From contig DATCKA010000104.1 of the NCBI GenBank assembly GCA_036562495.1, forward strand, positions 1 to 64,000: a stretch of 64,000 nucleotides of DNA, read 5' to 3'. Positions 23,665 to 33,069 of the stretch are shown here, piece after piece. How positions within the stretch are numbered: position 1 is the first letter of the stretch; each line of letters begins with the position of its first letter. The notes under the pieces were generated by a model. It had not been told where the DNA came from. It saw only the letters and a list, made by a program, of their open reading frames with translations, and did no database searches. Source of the DNA: Geochorda sp036562495 (GTDB taxonomy: Bacteria; Bacillota; Limnochordia; Limnochordales; Geochordaceae). The position numbers were made by a program, and so were the translations under genes.

Positions 23665-25715
23665 GGGGCGGCCCGCCTCACCGCAGCGGCGCTGCCCGGC
23701 AGGTCGACCATCTGCAGCACCCGGCGAAAGGCCCGCCCCACCGGTACGTCCGGCAGTTCGTCGGGCGCCACCCACCGCACCCGAGCCCCGTCGCCGGTCG
23801 CTCCGTAGGGAGCCTCGGGCTCCGCCGCCGCCGAGACGCTGGCCTCCCATTTCGGGCGCATCAGGTACCCCTGCAGGTGCCAGTGCCGGTGGCTGAAGGC
23901 ATGGGCGGTCTCCCCGAGCGGTCGCACCACGACCGCCTCCACGCCGGCCTGCTCCGCCGCGGCGCGGCGGGCGGCCTCCTCAGCCGACTCGCCGTCTCGC
24001 AACGTGACCGAGGGCAACGCCCAAAGCGAACCCAGCAACCGGCCCTCCTCCCGTCGCACCAGCAGCACCCGCCCCGCTGAGTCGACCACCACGGCGGCCG
24101 CCACGCGCTCGACCGGCACGGGCGAGCCGGCCCGGCGCACCGGCAGCTCCTCCTGGAGGCGATACGCCCAGGCGGAGCAGAAGCGCTGCACTGGACACGT
24201 CCCGCACAGGGGCTGGGTCGGCCGGCAGATGGTGCTCCCCAGCTCCATCAGCCCCTGCGTGAAGTCGGCCGCCCTTCCCTCGGGGACCATGGCCCGCGCC
24301 CACTGGCCGAGCCGTCGGGCCGCCGCCTGGCCCGGGGGCGTCCACTCGAGCAGCAGTCTCGACAGCACCCGCATCGCGTTGCCGTCCATGGCGGGCTCGG
24401 GCCGGCCGTAGGCGATGCTGGCGATGGCCCCGGCCATGTAGGGCCCGATTCCCGGCAGCGTGCGCAGCACGGCCGGGTCGTCGGGGATGCGGCCGCCGTG
24501 GCGTTCGACCACCAACCGGGCGGTCTCGTGCAGGTAGCGGGCCCGGCGGTAGTAGCCGAGGCCCTGCCAGACGGCCAGCACGTCGTCGAGCCGTGCGGTC
24601 GCCAGGGACTCCAGGGTGGGGAAGCGCGCCATGAAGCGCTGGAAGTAGGGGATGACGGTGGCGACCTGGGTCTGCTGCAGCATGAACTCGGAGACGAGGA
24701 CGGCGTACGGGTCGCCCGCCTGTCGCCAGGGGAGAGGCCGCTGGGCCCGATCGAACCAGGACACCAGCGCCTCGCCGGCCTGCCGCAAGGGCAGGACGGG
24801 GACATCCCACCGGGGCCTGCGCCGGGGCCCCGCTCGCCGCCCCGTCCCCTCACCGGCCCAGTGCTCGAGGACGGCGGGCACTTCACCCACGTGCACCACG
24901 GCCGCGTCCGGCATGGCCCACCTCACCAGCTCACGGTCCACCGCCGGCCTGCGCTCCAGGGTGCGCTCGATCTCCGCGGCCCACGCCTCGCTGCCGGCCA
25001 GCAGGGCCGGTCGCTCCCAGGGGGGCCGGGAGCGGAGATGGGCCATGCGCGCCAGGCGTGGCGGCATGACCCAGATGGCCCGCAGGCCCGCTCGGCGGGC
25101 CCCGGCCACGTCGTAGAGCAGGTCGTCGCCCACGTGGATGCCATCGGGCGCACGCACGGCCCCGAAAGCGGCGTGGAAGGCCTCCGGAGAGGGCTTGGCC
25201 GCTCCGGTCAGATCCGGCGCCGTGACGTGCTCGAAGCACTCGAGGATGCCCAGCGCCTCGAGCACGGGCTGCTGGTAGATCCACAGCCCGTTGGTCGCCA
25301 CCCGCAGGCGGTGGCCCCGCTCGGCGAGCATCGTCAGGGCGACCGGCACCGTGGGATGCTGGAAGGCGACGTACCCCGGCTGGCTGGCGTAGCGGCGCAC
25401 CATGTCGGCGATGGGCTCTCGGGGGATGCCCGAGAGGCCACGCTCGGCGGCCACCCGGCCTACGATGCTGTCCCAGTCGTAGGCCGCCACCGCGAGCGGC
25501 ACCCCGCCGGCCCCCTCGTCACCGCCGGGCGCCCCCCGCTCCTCGGCCTGGCGAGCGATCTCGAGCCGCCGCCAGTGCTCCTCCAGGATGGCGCCCATGG
25601 CCCGGCGGGCGTCCTGCTCGAAGGCGGGGGCCATGGCCGAGCAGAGCTCGGGGAAGACGCCGTCCCGGAACGGATTGCGCATCAAGACCCCGTCGAGGTC
25701 GAAACTAATCCACAA
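23661..25715 (-). CDS. mutY: Fusion: HAD phosphatase + MutY adenine DNA glycosylase
   Basis: A 684-residue uninterrupted reading frame with two enzymes. Residues 1-235 are a HAD-superfamily hydrolase: FDLDGVL with nucleophile D6, VATNG, K174 in AKPSPE and HVGDD. Residues 305-560 are MutY: E343 in SEFMLQQTQ, the helix-hairpin-helix LPGIGPYMAGAI, catalytic D444 in MDGN, and the iron-sulfur cysteines 497, 504, 507, 513. Residues 570-684 form the Nudix-like 8-oxoG recognition domain with AFSHRHW. MutY removes adenine opposite 8-oxoguanine. The TTG start at 25715 has GAGGG upstream and overlaps the previous stop. No stop codon separates the two parts. Confidence 0.88.
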   Translation of the reverse strand: MWISFDLDGVLMRNPFRDGVFPELCSAMAPAFEQDARRAMGAILEEHWRRLEIARQAEERGAPGGDEGAGGVPLAVAAYDWDSIVGRVAAERGLSGIPREPIADMVRRYASQPGYVAFQHPTVPVALTMLAERGHRLRVATNGLWIYQQPVLEALGILECFEHVTAPDLTGAAKPSPEAFHAAFGAVRAPDGIHVGDDLLYDVAGARRAGLRAIWVMPPRLARMAHLRSRPPWERPALLAGSEAWAAEIERTLERRPAVDRELVRWAMPDAAVVHVGEVPAVLEHWAGEGTGRRAGPRRRPRWDVPVLPLRQAGEALVSWFDRAQRPLPWRQAGDPYAVLVSEFMLQQTQVATVIPYFQRFMARFPTLESLATARLDDVLAVWQGLGYYRRARYLHETARLVVERHGGRIPDDPAVLRTLPGIGPYMAGAIASIAYGRPEPAMDGNAMRVLSRLLLEWTPPGQAAARRLGQWARAMVPEGRAADFTQGLMELGSTICRPTQPLCGTCPVQRFCSAWAYRLQEELPVRRAGSPVPVERVAAAVVVDSAGRVLLVRREEGRLLGSLWALPSVTLRDGESAEEAARRAAAEQAGVEAVVVRPLGETAHAFSHRHWHLQGYLMRPKWEASVSAAAEPEAPYGATGDGARVRWVAPDELPDVPVGRAFRRVLQMVDLPGSAAAVRRAAP

Positions 25716-27546
25716 CGGCGGCGCCCTCTTCCCGGCCCGACCCCAGTCGGCTGGCCCGCTCCGCCAGCACCGACGCCATCCGGTCGGGGTAGTCGGTGAT
25801 GATGCCGTCGACCCCCAGGGCCGCCAGCCGGCGCATCTCACTCGCCTCGTTGACCGTCCAGACGTGCACCGGGACGCCCTTGCGATGCGCCAGGCGGATG
25901 AGCGCCTCGGTCACGACGGGCAATCCCTGGTAGCGCTCGGGCAGCTGCGCGACGTCCGCCGGGGGACGCCAGAAGGCCCCCAGCCCCATCCGCAGCATGA
26001 TCTGCATGCGCAGCGCCTCCCCCTGCCCCATGGAGGTGAGGACATCCGGCGCCAGCTCTCGGGCGCGGCGCACCACATCGTCGTCGAAGCCTGCCAGCAG
26101 CACCCGGTCGCGGGCGCCTGCCCGGTCGACGACCTCCAGCACCCGGGCCGCGAAGGACGGATCGCCCGGCTTCATCTCCACGATGAAGCGACTGCTCGGC
26201 AAGGCCGTCAGGACCTCCTCCAGGGTCGGGATGGTCACCCCCTGCCCCCTGAAGGGGAACGAGACACCGTCGGGGCTCATGCGATAGCCCGCGTCCAGGG
26301 CCTTGAGCTCCGTCAGGGTGAGGCGGGCGACCTCGCCCTGCCCGTCGGTCGTGCGATCGACGCGGTCGTCGTGGATCACGACGACCTGCCCATCGGAGGT
26401 CTCGTGGACGTCCAGCTCGATCCAGTCTGCCCCGTGCCGGACGGCCTCTTCGAAGGCCGGCAGGGTGTTTTCGGGCGCCAGGCCGGAGGCGCCCCGGTGA
26501 GCGATGTTGCGAGGTCCGATCTCAGTGGCCCAAAGCGACGCAGGGGCATCGCCGGTGGGCAGCCGGGACGCTGCCCACGATGCCCCTACCACGCCCAGCG
26601 CGACCAGCGCCGAGACGCCGAGATAGGTGCCGACGGCCAGAGGCGAGGGAGCGGCCAGGCTCGGGATGCGCCGCTGGCGCACCCGCCACTGGACCTCCAG
26701 AGGCGGCGAGGCGAGGCCCGTGCGCAGGAAGAGCAGGGGCGCCACCACGGTGACCCAGACGGCCACCAGCGCGTAGCCGAAGACGGCCGGCAGCCCCGGC
26801 GCCGCGTAGGTGCGCACCAGGAGGGCCAATCCAAAGAAGCCCACGACTCCCAGGGTCGAGCGGATCAGGTGCTGGAGCGGCGAGGCCTGCCCGCCATAGG
26901 GGATGGCGCGCAGGGCAACCCGATCCCCGGTCAAGAGCCCGATGAGGAAGCCGACGGCGCGCTCCGTGGACGAGGAGGGGGAGAAGGGAAACATCAGCAA
27001 CGGCACCAACACGGCCAGTAGCCAGCGCCACGGGCCTCTCTCGTCGCGGCGCCGGTCGCGGCCCATCACCATGGCCGCCACCAGGATCACCACGAGACCC
27101 AGCGCCCACCCGCCCAGCAGGTCACCCGGGTAGTGCACGCCCAGGTAGAGGCGGGAGCCGGAGATGCCCAGGATCATCAACACGGCCAGTGCCACGAACC
27201 ACGGCCGCGGATACTCCAGAGCCAGCCATCCCCAGAAGGTGAGGCTGCCCTGGGCGTGCCCCGACGGGAAGCCCGGGCCTCTGGCCTCGTAAAGCTGCGC
27301 GATGCCGAGGGCCGGGTCGGGCCGGGGCATGGCCGCCCACTCCTTGGCGGCTCCGTTGAGCCAGAGCGTCACCAGCACCACCACCGCCAGCCGGTGGGTG
27401 CGCTCCCGGCTGGCCCAGTACAAGACGGGGATGGCCAGCATGTAGAAGAGCTCGTCTCCGAGCCAGGTGAGGGCCAGGGCCAGCTGGTCAAGCACCGGTG
27501 AGCGAAAGCCCTGCAGCCATTGGATGAGGGTCACGTCCCACAACAC
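25705..27546 (-). CDS. Fusion: PAP2 lipid phosphatase + glycerophosphodiester phosphodiesterase
   Basis: 613 residues. The N-terminal half is a membrane PAP2 phosphatase: K68 to P76 (KEWAAMPRP), PSGHAQG at 94-100, and SRLYLGVHYPGDLLGG at 131-146. Further helices follow to about residue 325. The C-terminal part is a GDPD domain: AHRGASGLAPENT from 349, E377 and D379 in ELDV, H392 in VIHDD. GDPD enzymes cut glycerophosphodiesters to glycerol-3-phosphate; PAP2 enzymes remove phosphate from lipids. The pair suggests membrane phospholipid or teichoic precursor turnover at one site. GTG at 27546 is preceded by GGAG. It is the first gene of the minus operon ending with the PHP protein. Confidence 0.88.
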   Translation of the reverse strand: MLWDVTLIQWLQGFRSPVLDQLALALTWLGDELFYMLAIPVLYWASRERTHRLAVVVLVTLWLNGAAKEWAAMPRPDPALGIAQLYEARGPGFPSGHAQGSLTFWGWLALEYPRPWFVALAVLMILGISGSRLYLGVHYPGDLLGGWALGLVVILVAAMVMGRDRRRDERGPWRWLLAVLVPLLMFPFSPSSSTERAVGFLIGLLTGDRVALRAIPYGGQASPLQHLIRSTLGVVGFFGLALLVRTYAAPGLPAVFGYALVAVWVTVVAPLLFLRTGLASPPLEVQWRVRQRRIPSLAAPSPLAVGTYLGVSALVALGVVGASWAASRLPTGDAPASLWATEIGPRNIAHRGASGLAPENTLPAFEEAVRHGADWIELDVHETSDGQVVVIHDDRVDRTTDGQGEVARLTLTELKALDAGYRMSPDGVSFPFRGQGVTIPTLEEVLTALPSSRFIVEMKPGDPSFAARVLEVVDRAGARDRVLLAGFDDDVVRRARELAPDVLTSMGQGEALRMQIMLRMGLGAFWRPPADVAQLPERYQGLPVVTEALIRLAHRKGVPVHVWTVNEASEMRRLAALGVDGIITDYPDRMASVLAERASRLGSGREEGAAVVD

Positions 27547-27749
27547 GACCGCTCCGCCCTTTCCTCGTCGCTACCGTCCGCCGCTCGTCGTGTACGAGCT
27601 GGCCGGGGACGGTGGCGACCTGCAGTGCGGTTCGTGCCGTCCCCCTCGCCTCCCTGCGCCGGCGGGATGGGAGCGGGGATGGAAGCGGGGATGGCGGCGC
27701 GACATGGCACGAGAGTGGAGGAAGAAAAACAACAGTTACCGAAAGCACT

Positions 27750-27780
27750 TGCCACTGCCAACCAGGGGGGTTGCGTGGCA
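27750..27780 (+). promoter_or_regulatory. Hairpin enclosing the Shine-Dalgarno of the binding-protein gene
   Basis: The segments TGCCAC and CAACC pair with GGTTG and GTGGCA, leaving an internal bulge. The G-rich Shine-Dalgarno is in the loop and lower stem, and the helix ends at the A of the ATG at 27780. Such a fold could limit ribosome access. The function is inferred. Confidence 0.35.
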
Positions 27781-28997
27781 TGCGCGACGCGATTCGATCC
27801 GGACCTGTAACCGGCTTCACCGTCGCGATCCTTACGTGGCTGCTCGTGGCCACAGTGGTCCCGTACGGCGTGCGGGCCCAGGAGTACGTCGAGATCGGCG
27901 TCATCACCAGTCTCAGCGGCCGGTTCGCCACCTTCGGCGCCATGTAGATGGCCGGCTACCAGGTGGCGCTGGAGGAGATCAACGCGGCGGGAGGCGTGTT
28001 GGGCCGTCCCTTGCGCCTGGCCGTGGAGGACGACGCCAGCGATCAAAACGCGGCCCTATCCGGCCCCGAGCGGCTGCTGAGCCGCGGGGTACCCCTCATC
28101 CTCGGCACCTACTCGAGCGGCATCAGCAAGCCACTGGCCCAGTACATGACCCGGCGTCAGGCACCTCTGTTGGTCTCGGGAAGCGCCGACGACTCCATCA
28201 CCCGTCCGGGTTCGGAGTGGGTCTTCCGGGCCAAGACCAACGCCACCGCCTATGCCGTCTCGTTGCTCTCCCTGGCCGACCTGCTGGGCGGCATGCGCAC
28301 CGTGGTCATCCTGGCGGGCAGCGGCGCGTTCGAGCAGTCGGTGGCCGACGCTGCCGAGCAGATCGCTCGTCGTCGCGGTTATCAGGTCCTCTCCCGACAG
28401 GCCTACGACCGCGGCCTGACCGACTTTCGCCCCATCCTCAACCGCTTCCGCACGGTCAACCCGGACATCGTCTTCATGGTGAGCTACGAAGAGGACGCCG
28501 TGGCCATCATGCGGCAGGCCAAGGAGGTCAACCTCAACGCCCGCATGTTCGCCGGCGGAGCCGCGGGCTTCGCGCTGGACACCTTCATCACGGGGGCGGG
28601 CGACGCGGCGGAGTACGTCTTCTCGGCCACGTCGTGGACGCCCGACGTGCGCTATCCGGGTGCCCGCCAGCTCTACGAGCGGCTCAAGGAGAAGCTGGGT
28701 GGACGAGAGCCCTCCTACCACGCGGCCGAGACCTACATGGCGCTCATCGTGGCGGCTGACGCCCTCAACCGGGCGGGGAGCCTGGAGAAGGCGGCCGTGC
28801 GCGACGCGCTGCGGGCGACGCGCCTGCAGACGGCGGCTGGACCCGTGGAGTTCGTCGACTACGACGGCTTCCGCAACCAGAATCCCATCTCGATGGTGGT
28901 CGAGCAGGTGCAGGACGGCCGTTTCGTCACGGTCTACCCGACCGAGGTGGCGGCCGGTCAGCCCCGCTTCCCCACCCCGACTTGGGCCGAACGGTGA
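27780..28997 (+). pseudogene. livK: Branched-chain amino acid ABC binding protein, interrupted by in-frame UAG
   Basis: The frame starting at ATG 27780 gives a signal peptide (GFTVAILTWLLVATVV, cleavage near RAQE) and the LivK opening VEIGVITSLSGRFATFGAM. It then meets TAG at 27945-27947 and continues in the same frame as MAGYQVALEEINAAGGVLG and about 350 more typical residues. LivK homologues usually have an ordinary polar residue at this spot, so a CAG-to-TAG change is the simplest reading. An ATG follows the stop directly and could restart translation, but that product would lack a signal peptide and stay in the cell. The downstream livHMGF genes look intact. Confidence 0.85.
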
Positions 28998-29003
28998 CGC
29001 GAG

Positions 29004-29879
29004 ATGGAGCACGTCATCGCTTTCATCCAGGTGGTGGCCTCCGGTCTGTTGACCGGGGGCCTCTACGCCCTGGTCGGCATCGGGCTGTCCCTCGTATTCG
29101 GCGTGATGCGCCTGGTCAACTTCGCGCACGGCGAGTTCCTGGCGCTGGGGATGTACGGGGCGCTGTGGCTGTATCAGCGCTGGCAGGTGGACCCCTTCGC
29201 GGCGGTGCTCGTCATCTTCCCGGCCGTGGTGGCCCTGGGCTACGGGGTGGAGCGGTTCTTCCTGGCGCCCATCTCGGGAGCGCCGGAACACTCCTTCATC
29301 CTGATGACGGTGGGCATCGGGCTCATCATCAGCAACCTGCTGCTCTTCGGCTTCGGCGCCCATCCGCAGAGCATCTACACCGCGTACTCGACCGCCACGT
29401 TCAACCTGGGCGGCGTCAGCCTCAGCAAGCCGTTGAGCGCCTCGTTCTTGCTGACGGTGCTCATCATCGGCGGGCTGTACTGGCTGCTGCTGCGGACCGA
29501 GCTGGGCCGGGCCATCCGGGCCACGGCCCAAAACCGTGAGGCCGCGGAGCTGCAGGGCATCGACACGGGCCGCATGAGGGCCCTGGTCTTCGGCATCGCC
29601 GCCGCTCTCGCGGCGGTCGCCGGCACGTTGATGCTGCCCATCCTCTACGTCATCCCCACCATCGGCGGCACGTTCACGCTCAAGGCGTTCGTGGTGACGG
29701 TACTGGGTGGGATGGGCAACGTGGCCGGGGCCATCGGAGGCGGCTTGCTGCTGGGGGTGGCGGAGAGCCTGGGGGCCACGTACGTCTCCAGCGGCTACCG
29801 TGACGCCTTCGGGTTGGTCGCCTTCTTGCTGGTGCTGTCGATGCGGCCGGCGGGCCTGTTCGGCAAGAGCCGGGTGTAG
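29004..29879 (+). CDS. livH: Branched-chain amino acid ABC permease LivH
   Basis: 291 residues, eight predicted membrane helices. LivH hallmarks are GLYALVGIGLSLVFGVMRLVNFAHGEFLALGMY at the start, the coupling loop with LGRAIRATAQNREAAELQGID, and KAFVVTVLGGMGNVAGAIGGG. It forms the heterodimeric channel with LivM. It begins seven bases after the binding-protein stop. Confidence 0.94.
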   Translation: MEHVIAFIQVVASGLLTGGLYALVGIGLSLVFGVMRLVNFAHGEFLALGMYGALWLYQRWQVDPFAAVLVIFPAVVALGYGVERFFLAPISGAPEHSFILMTVGIGLIISNLLLFGFGAHPQSIYTAYSTATFNLGGVSLSKPLSASFLLTVLIIGGLYWLLLRTELGRAIRATAQNREAAELQGIDTGRMRALVFGIAAALAAVAGTLMLPILYVIPTIGGTFTLKAFVVTVLGGMGNVAGAIGGGLLLGVAESLGATYVSSGYRDAFGLVAFLLVLSMRPAGLFGKSRV

Positions 29880-29893
29880 AGGGGGGACGCGAG

Positions 29894-30934
29894 GTGCAGC
29901 GGCATGGGCTCGATGCGCCGGTACGGCGGCGCTTGCTGGCCGCAGCCGGGATCCTGTTCGCGCTGGCCTTCTACCCGGCTCTCTTCCCCGGCGCGCTCAA
30001 TCTGGGCGTCACGCTGGTGCTGCACGCGACGCTGGCCACCGCGTGGGACGTCCTGGGAGGCTGGGCCGGTCAGCTCTCGTTGGGGCACGCGGCCCTGGTG
30101 GGGTTGGGCGCCTACACGCTGGGGCTCCTCACCCAGGTGGCGGGCTGGCAGAGCGTGGGAGGGCTCGGGCTGGCGGTCCTGGCCGTGATGGTGCTGGCGG
30201 CCGTGACCACGCTGCTGTGGGGATGGGTCACATTCCGGCTGCGGGGCCCCTACTTCACCCTCTCCACCATCGCGGTGGCGGAGATCCTGCGTCTGGTGGC
30301 CATCAACGCCCGCCGCCTGACCGGAGGGGCCGAGGGGCTGTTCGTCTTCTCCCTGCCCGAGCCCCTGGGGCTCGACCTCTTCGACCGCAGGGTCGAGTTC
30401 TACCTGGCGCTGGCCTTGCTGGCCGTGGCGCTGGGGGTGGCGTGGTGGCTGTCGTGGAGCCGCTTCGGCTACTACCTGCAGGCCATCAGGGAGGACGAGG
30501 ATGCCGCCATGGCGCTGGGCATCCAGCCCTTGCGCTACAAGCTGGCCGCCTTCGTCGTCAGCGGGGTGCTGACGGCCCTGGGCGGCGCGCTCTACGGCGT
30601 CTTCCTCTCCTTCTTCGAGCCTCACGGCGTCTTTCATATCGAGTTGAGCATCTCGCTGGCGCTCATGGCCATCATCGGCGGGACCGGCACGCCCTTCGGC
30701 CCCCTGATGGGAGCCGTGCTGCTGACGGTCTCCGGCGATTGGCTGCGGGCTCTGTTTCGCGAGGCCAATCTGCTCATCTACGGGGTGCTCATCGTGCTGG
30801 TGGTGCGGTTTGCACCGCACGGCATCGCCGGTGGCATCGAGACCCTGGTGAGGAGGTGGACCGGTGCCCGCTCAGCCCATCCTGCAGGTGAGGGGTTTGA
30901 GCATGGCCTTCGGAGGGCTCCAGGCTCTCCGTAG
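29894..30934 (+). CDS. livM: Branched-chain amino acid ABC permease LivM
   Basis: 346 residues with LivM features: GWAGQLSLGHAALVGLGAY, RLRGPYFTLSTIAVAEILRL, the loop YYLQAIREDEDAAMALGI and IGGTGTPFGPLMGA. GTG at 29894 is preceded by a G-rich Shine-Dalgarno and lies 14 bases after livH. Its last 71 bases overlap livG in another frame, so its C-terminal tail (after about residue 323) may be poorly conserved. Confidence 0.94.
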   Translation: MQRHGLDAPVRRRLLAAAGILFALAFYPALFPGALNLGVTLVLHATLATAWDVLGGWAGQLSLGHAALVGLGAYTLGLLTQVAGWQSVGGLGLAVLAVMVLAAVTTLLWGWVTFRLRGPYFTLSTIAVAEILRLVAINARRLTGGAEGLFVFSLPEPLGLDLFDRRVEFYLALALLAVALGVAWWLSWSRFGYYLQAIREDEDAAMALGIQPLRYKLAAFVVSGVLTALGGALYGVFLSFFEPHGVFHIELSISLALMAIIGGTGTPFGPLMGAVLLTVSGDWLRALFREANLLIYGVLIVLVVRFAPHGIAGGIETLVRRWTGARSAHPAGEGFEHGLRRAPGSP

Positions 30935-31611
30935 GGTCGACATGGAGGTCTACCCCGGCGAGATCGTGGGCCTCATCGGCCCCAACGGCGCCGGCAAGAC
31001 GACGCTGTTCGCCGCGATCAGCGGCTTCCTGGTGCCCACCGAGGGGCAGGTCCTCTTCGAGGGGGCCCCCATCACGGGGCTGCCCCCCTACCGCCTGGCC
31101 CGGATGGGCATCGCCCGCACCTTCCAGATCGTGCGGCCCTTTTCCCATCTGACGGTGCTGGAAAACGTGATGGTGGCCGCCTTCCTGGTGCATCCGCACC
31201 GAGTGGAGGCGGAGCGGGCGGCCCGTGAGGTGCTGGAGTGGACCGGGCTTGCCGACCGGGCGTCGATGCCGGCGCGCCACCTCACCCTGGCGGGGCGCAA
31301 GCGACTGGAGGTGGCACGGGCGCTGGCCCTGCGGCCCAAGCTCCTCTTGCTCGACGAGGTGGTGGCGGGGCTCAATCCCACCGAGGCCGACCAGACGGTG
31401 ACCCTCATCCAGCAGATCCGCGAACGGGGCATCACCATCGTGGCCGTCGAGCACATCATGCGGGTCATCATGCGCATCAGCGACCGCATCGTCGTGCTCA
31501 ACCACGGCCAGAAGATCGCCGAGGGTCCGCCCGCCCGGGTGGCCGAGGACCCCGCGGTCATCGAGGCCTATCTGGGCGTCGGCTCTGCCCACGAGGGGGT
31601 GACGGCGGGCC

Positions 31612-32319
<708 letters not shown>

Positions 32320-32320
32320 G

Positions 32321-32338
32321 GGGGGCCTTCGGGCCCCC
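32321..32338 (+). terminator. Terminator after livF
   Basis: GGGGGCC-TTCG-GGCCCCC is a perfect seven-pair stem with a stable TTCG tetraloop two bases after the livF stop. TTGGTTCT follows. The U-tract is short, but position and structure fit an intrinsic terminator. Confidence 0.75.
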
Positions 32339-32429
32339 TTGGTTCTCCTTCCCGCAGGATCGACGGGCTTGGAAGCGAAGCCAGGGAAGGGCAGGCAACC
32401 AAGCCACGCGGAAAGGCGGGCGGGCCGTG

Positions 32430-33035
32430 ATGTTCCGGGGGCGATTGGGGAGGGTCGCGTCTCTGCTCGCGGCGCTCGGAGTCGCCTTGGCCTGTCTGGC
32501 CGGGACGGCTGGCCTGACGTCGGCGGGTGCCCGGGTGCTGCAAGAGGGCATGTGGGGCGACGACGTCCGAGAGCTGCAGGAGTTGCTGCGCGAGATCGGT
32601 TTCTCCACCATCAATCCCAACGGGGTCTTCGGGCCCGAGACTACCGCCGCGGTGCGTCGGCTGCAGCGAGCCGTGGGGCTGAACGCCGATGGAGTGGTGG
32701 GGCCGCAGACGTGGGCGGTCGTCGAAGCGTTGCGCACCCCCTACCGGTACAGGGTGCAGGCGGGTGATACCCTGTGGGATATCGCTCGCCGCTTCGGCAC
32801 CACCATGGAGGCCCTCATGGATGCCAACGGCATGGAGGACACCACCCTGAGACCCGGTCAGCTGCTGGTGGTCCCGTCGGTGCGGCGCCTGCACGTGCCG
32901 GTGGCCATGCGGGTGCGGGACCTGGCGTCGAGACTGGGGGTCGCCGCCCAGGACGTGGCCCGGCTCAACGGCTTGGGGCTCAACGACACGATGAGGGCGG
33001 GCAGCGAGATCTGGGTGCCGCTGCCCGCCCTGTAG
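32430..33035 (+). CDS. Secreted peptidoglycan-binding protein with PG_binding_1 and LysM domains
   Basis: 201 residues. A signal peptide (RVASLLAALGVALACLAGTAG) is followed by a PG_binding_1 domain (WGDDVRELQELLREIGF to VGPQTWAVVEAL). A LysM domain follows (YRVQAGDTLWDIARRFGTTMEALMDANGM) and then a second, weaker LysM-like repeat to the C-terminus. No catalytic domain is present, so it probably anchors to peptidoglycan or spore cortex. ATG at 32430 or GTG at 32427 could start it, with GGAAAGG upstream. Confidence 0.85.
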   Translation: MFRGRLGRVASLLAALGVALACLAGTAGLTSAGARVLQEGMWGDDVRELQELLREIGFSTINPNGVFGPETTAAVRRLQRAVGLNADGVVGPQTWAVVEALRTPYRYRVQAGDTLWDIARRFGTTMEALMDANGMEDTTLRPGQLLVVPSVRRLHVPVAMRVRDLASRLGVAAQDVARLNGLGLNDTMRAGSEIWVPLPAL

Positions 33036-33069
33036 GGACTCTTCGACCTCCAAGGGCGCAGCCCGGTCG

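Noticed and set aside
25588..27021. Long plus-strand open frame opposite the PAP2-GDPD gene
   Set aside because: The minus strand encodes two recognised domains with conserved residues. The plus frame has none.
27660..27710. Tandem repeat of GGAGCGGGGATGG-like units
   Set aside because: Only two imperfect copies. Too short to be a meaningful repeat array.
27945..27947. Pyrrolysine coding as the main explanation for the UAG
   Set aside because: The protein is not a methylamine methyltransferase and no pyl genes are visible. Mutation or sequencing error is simpler.
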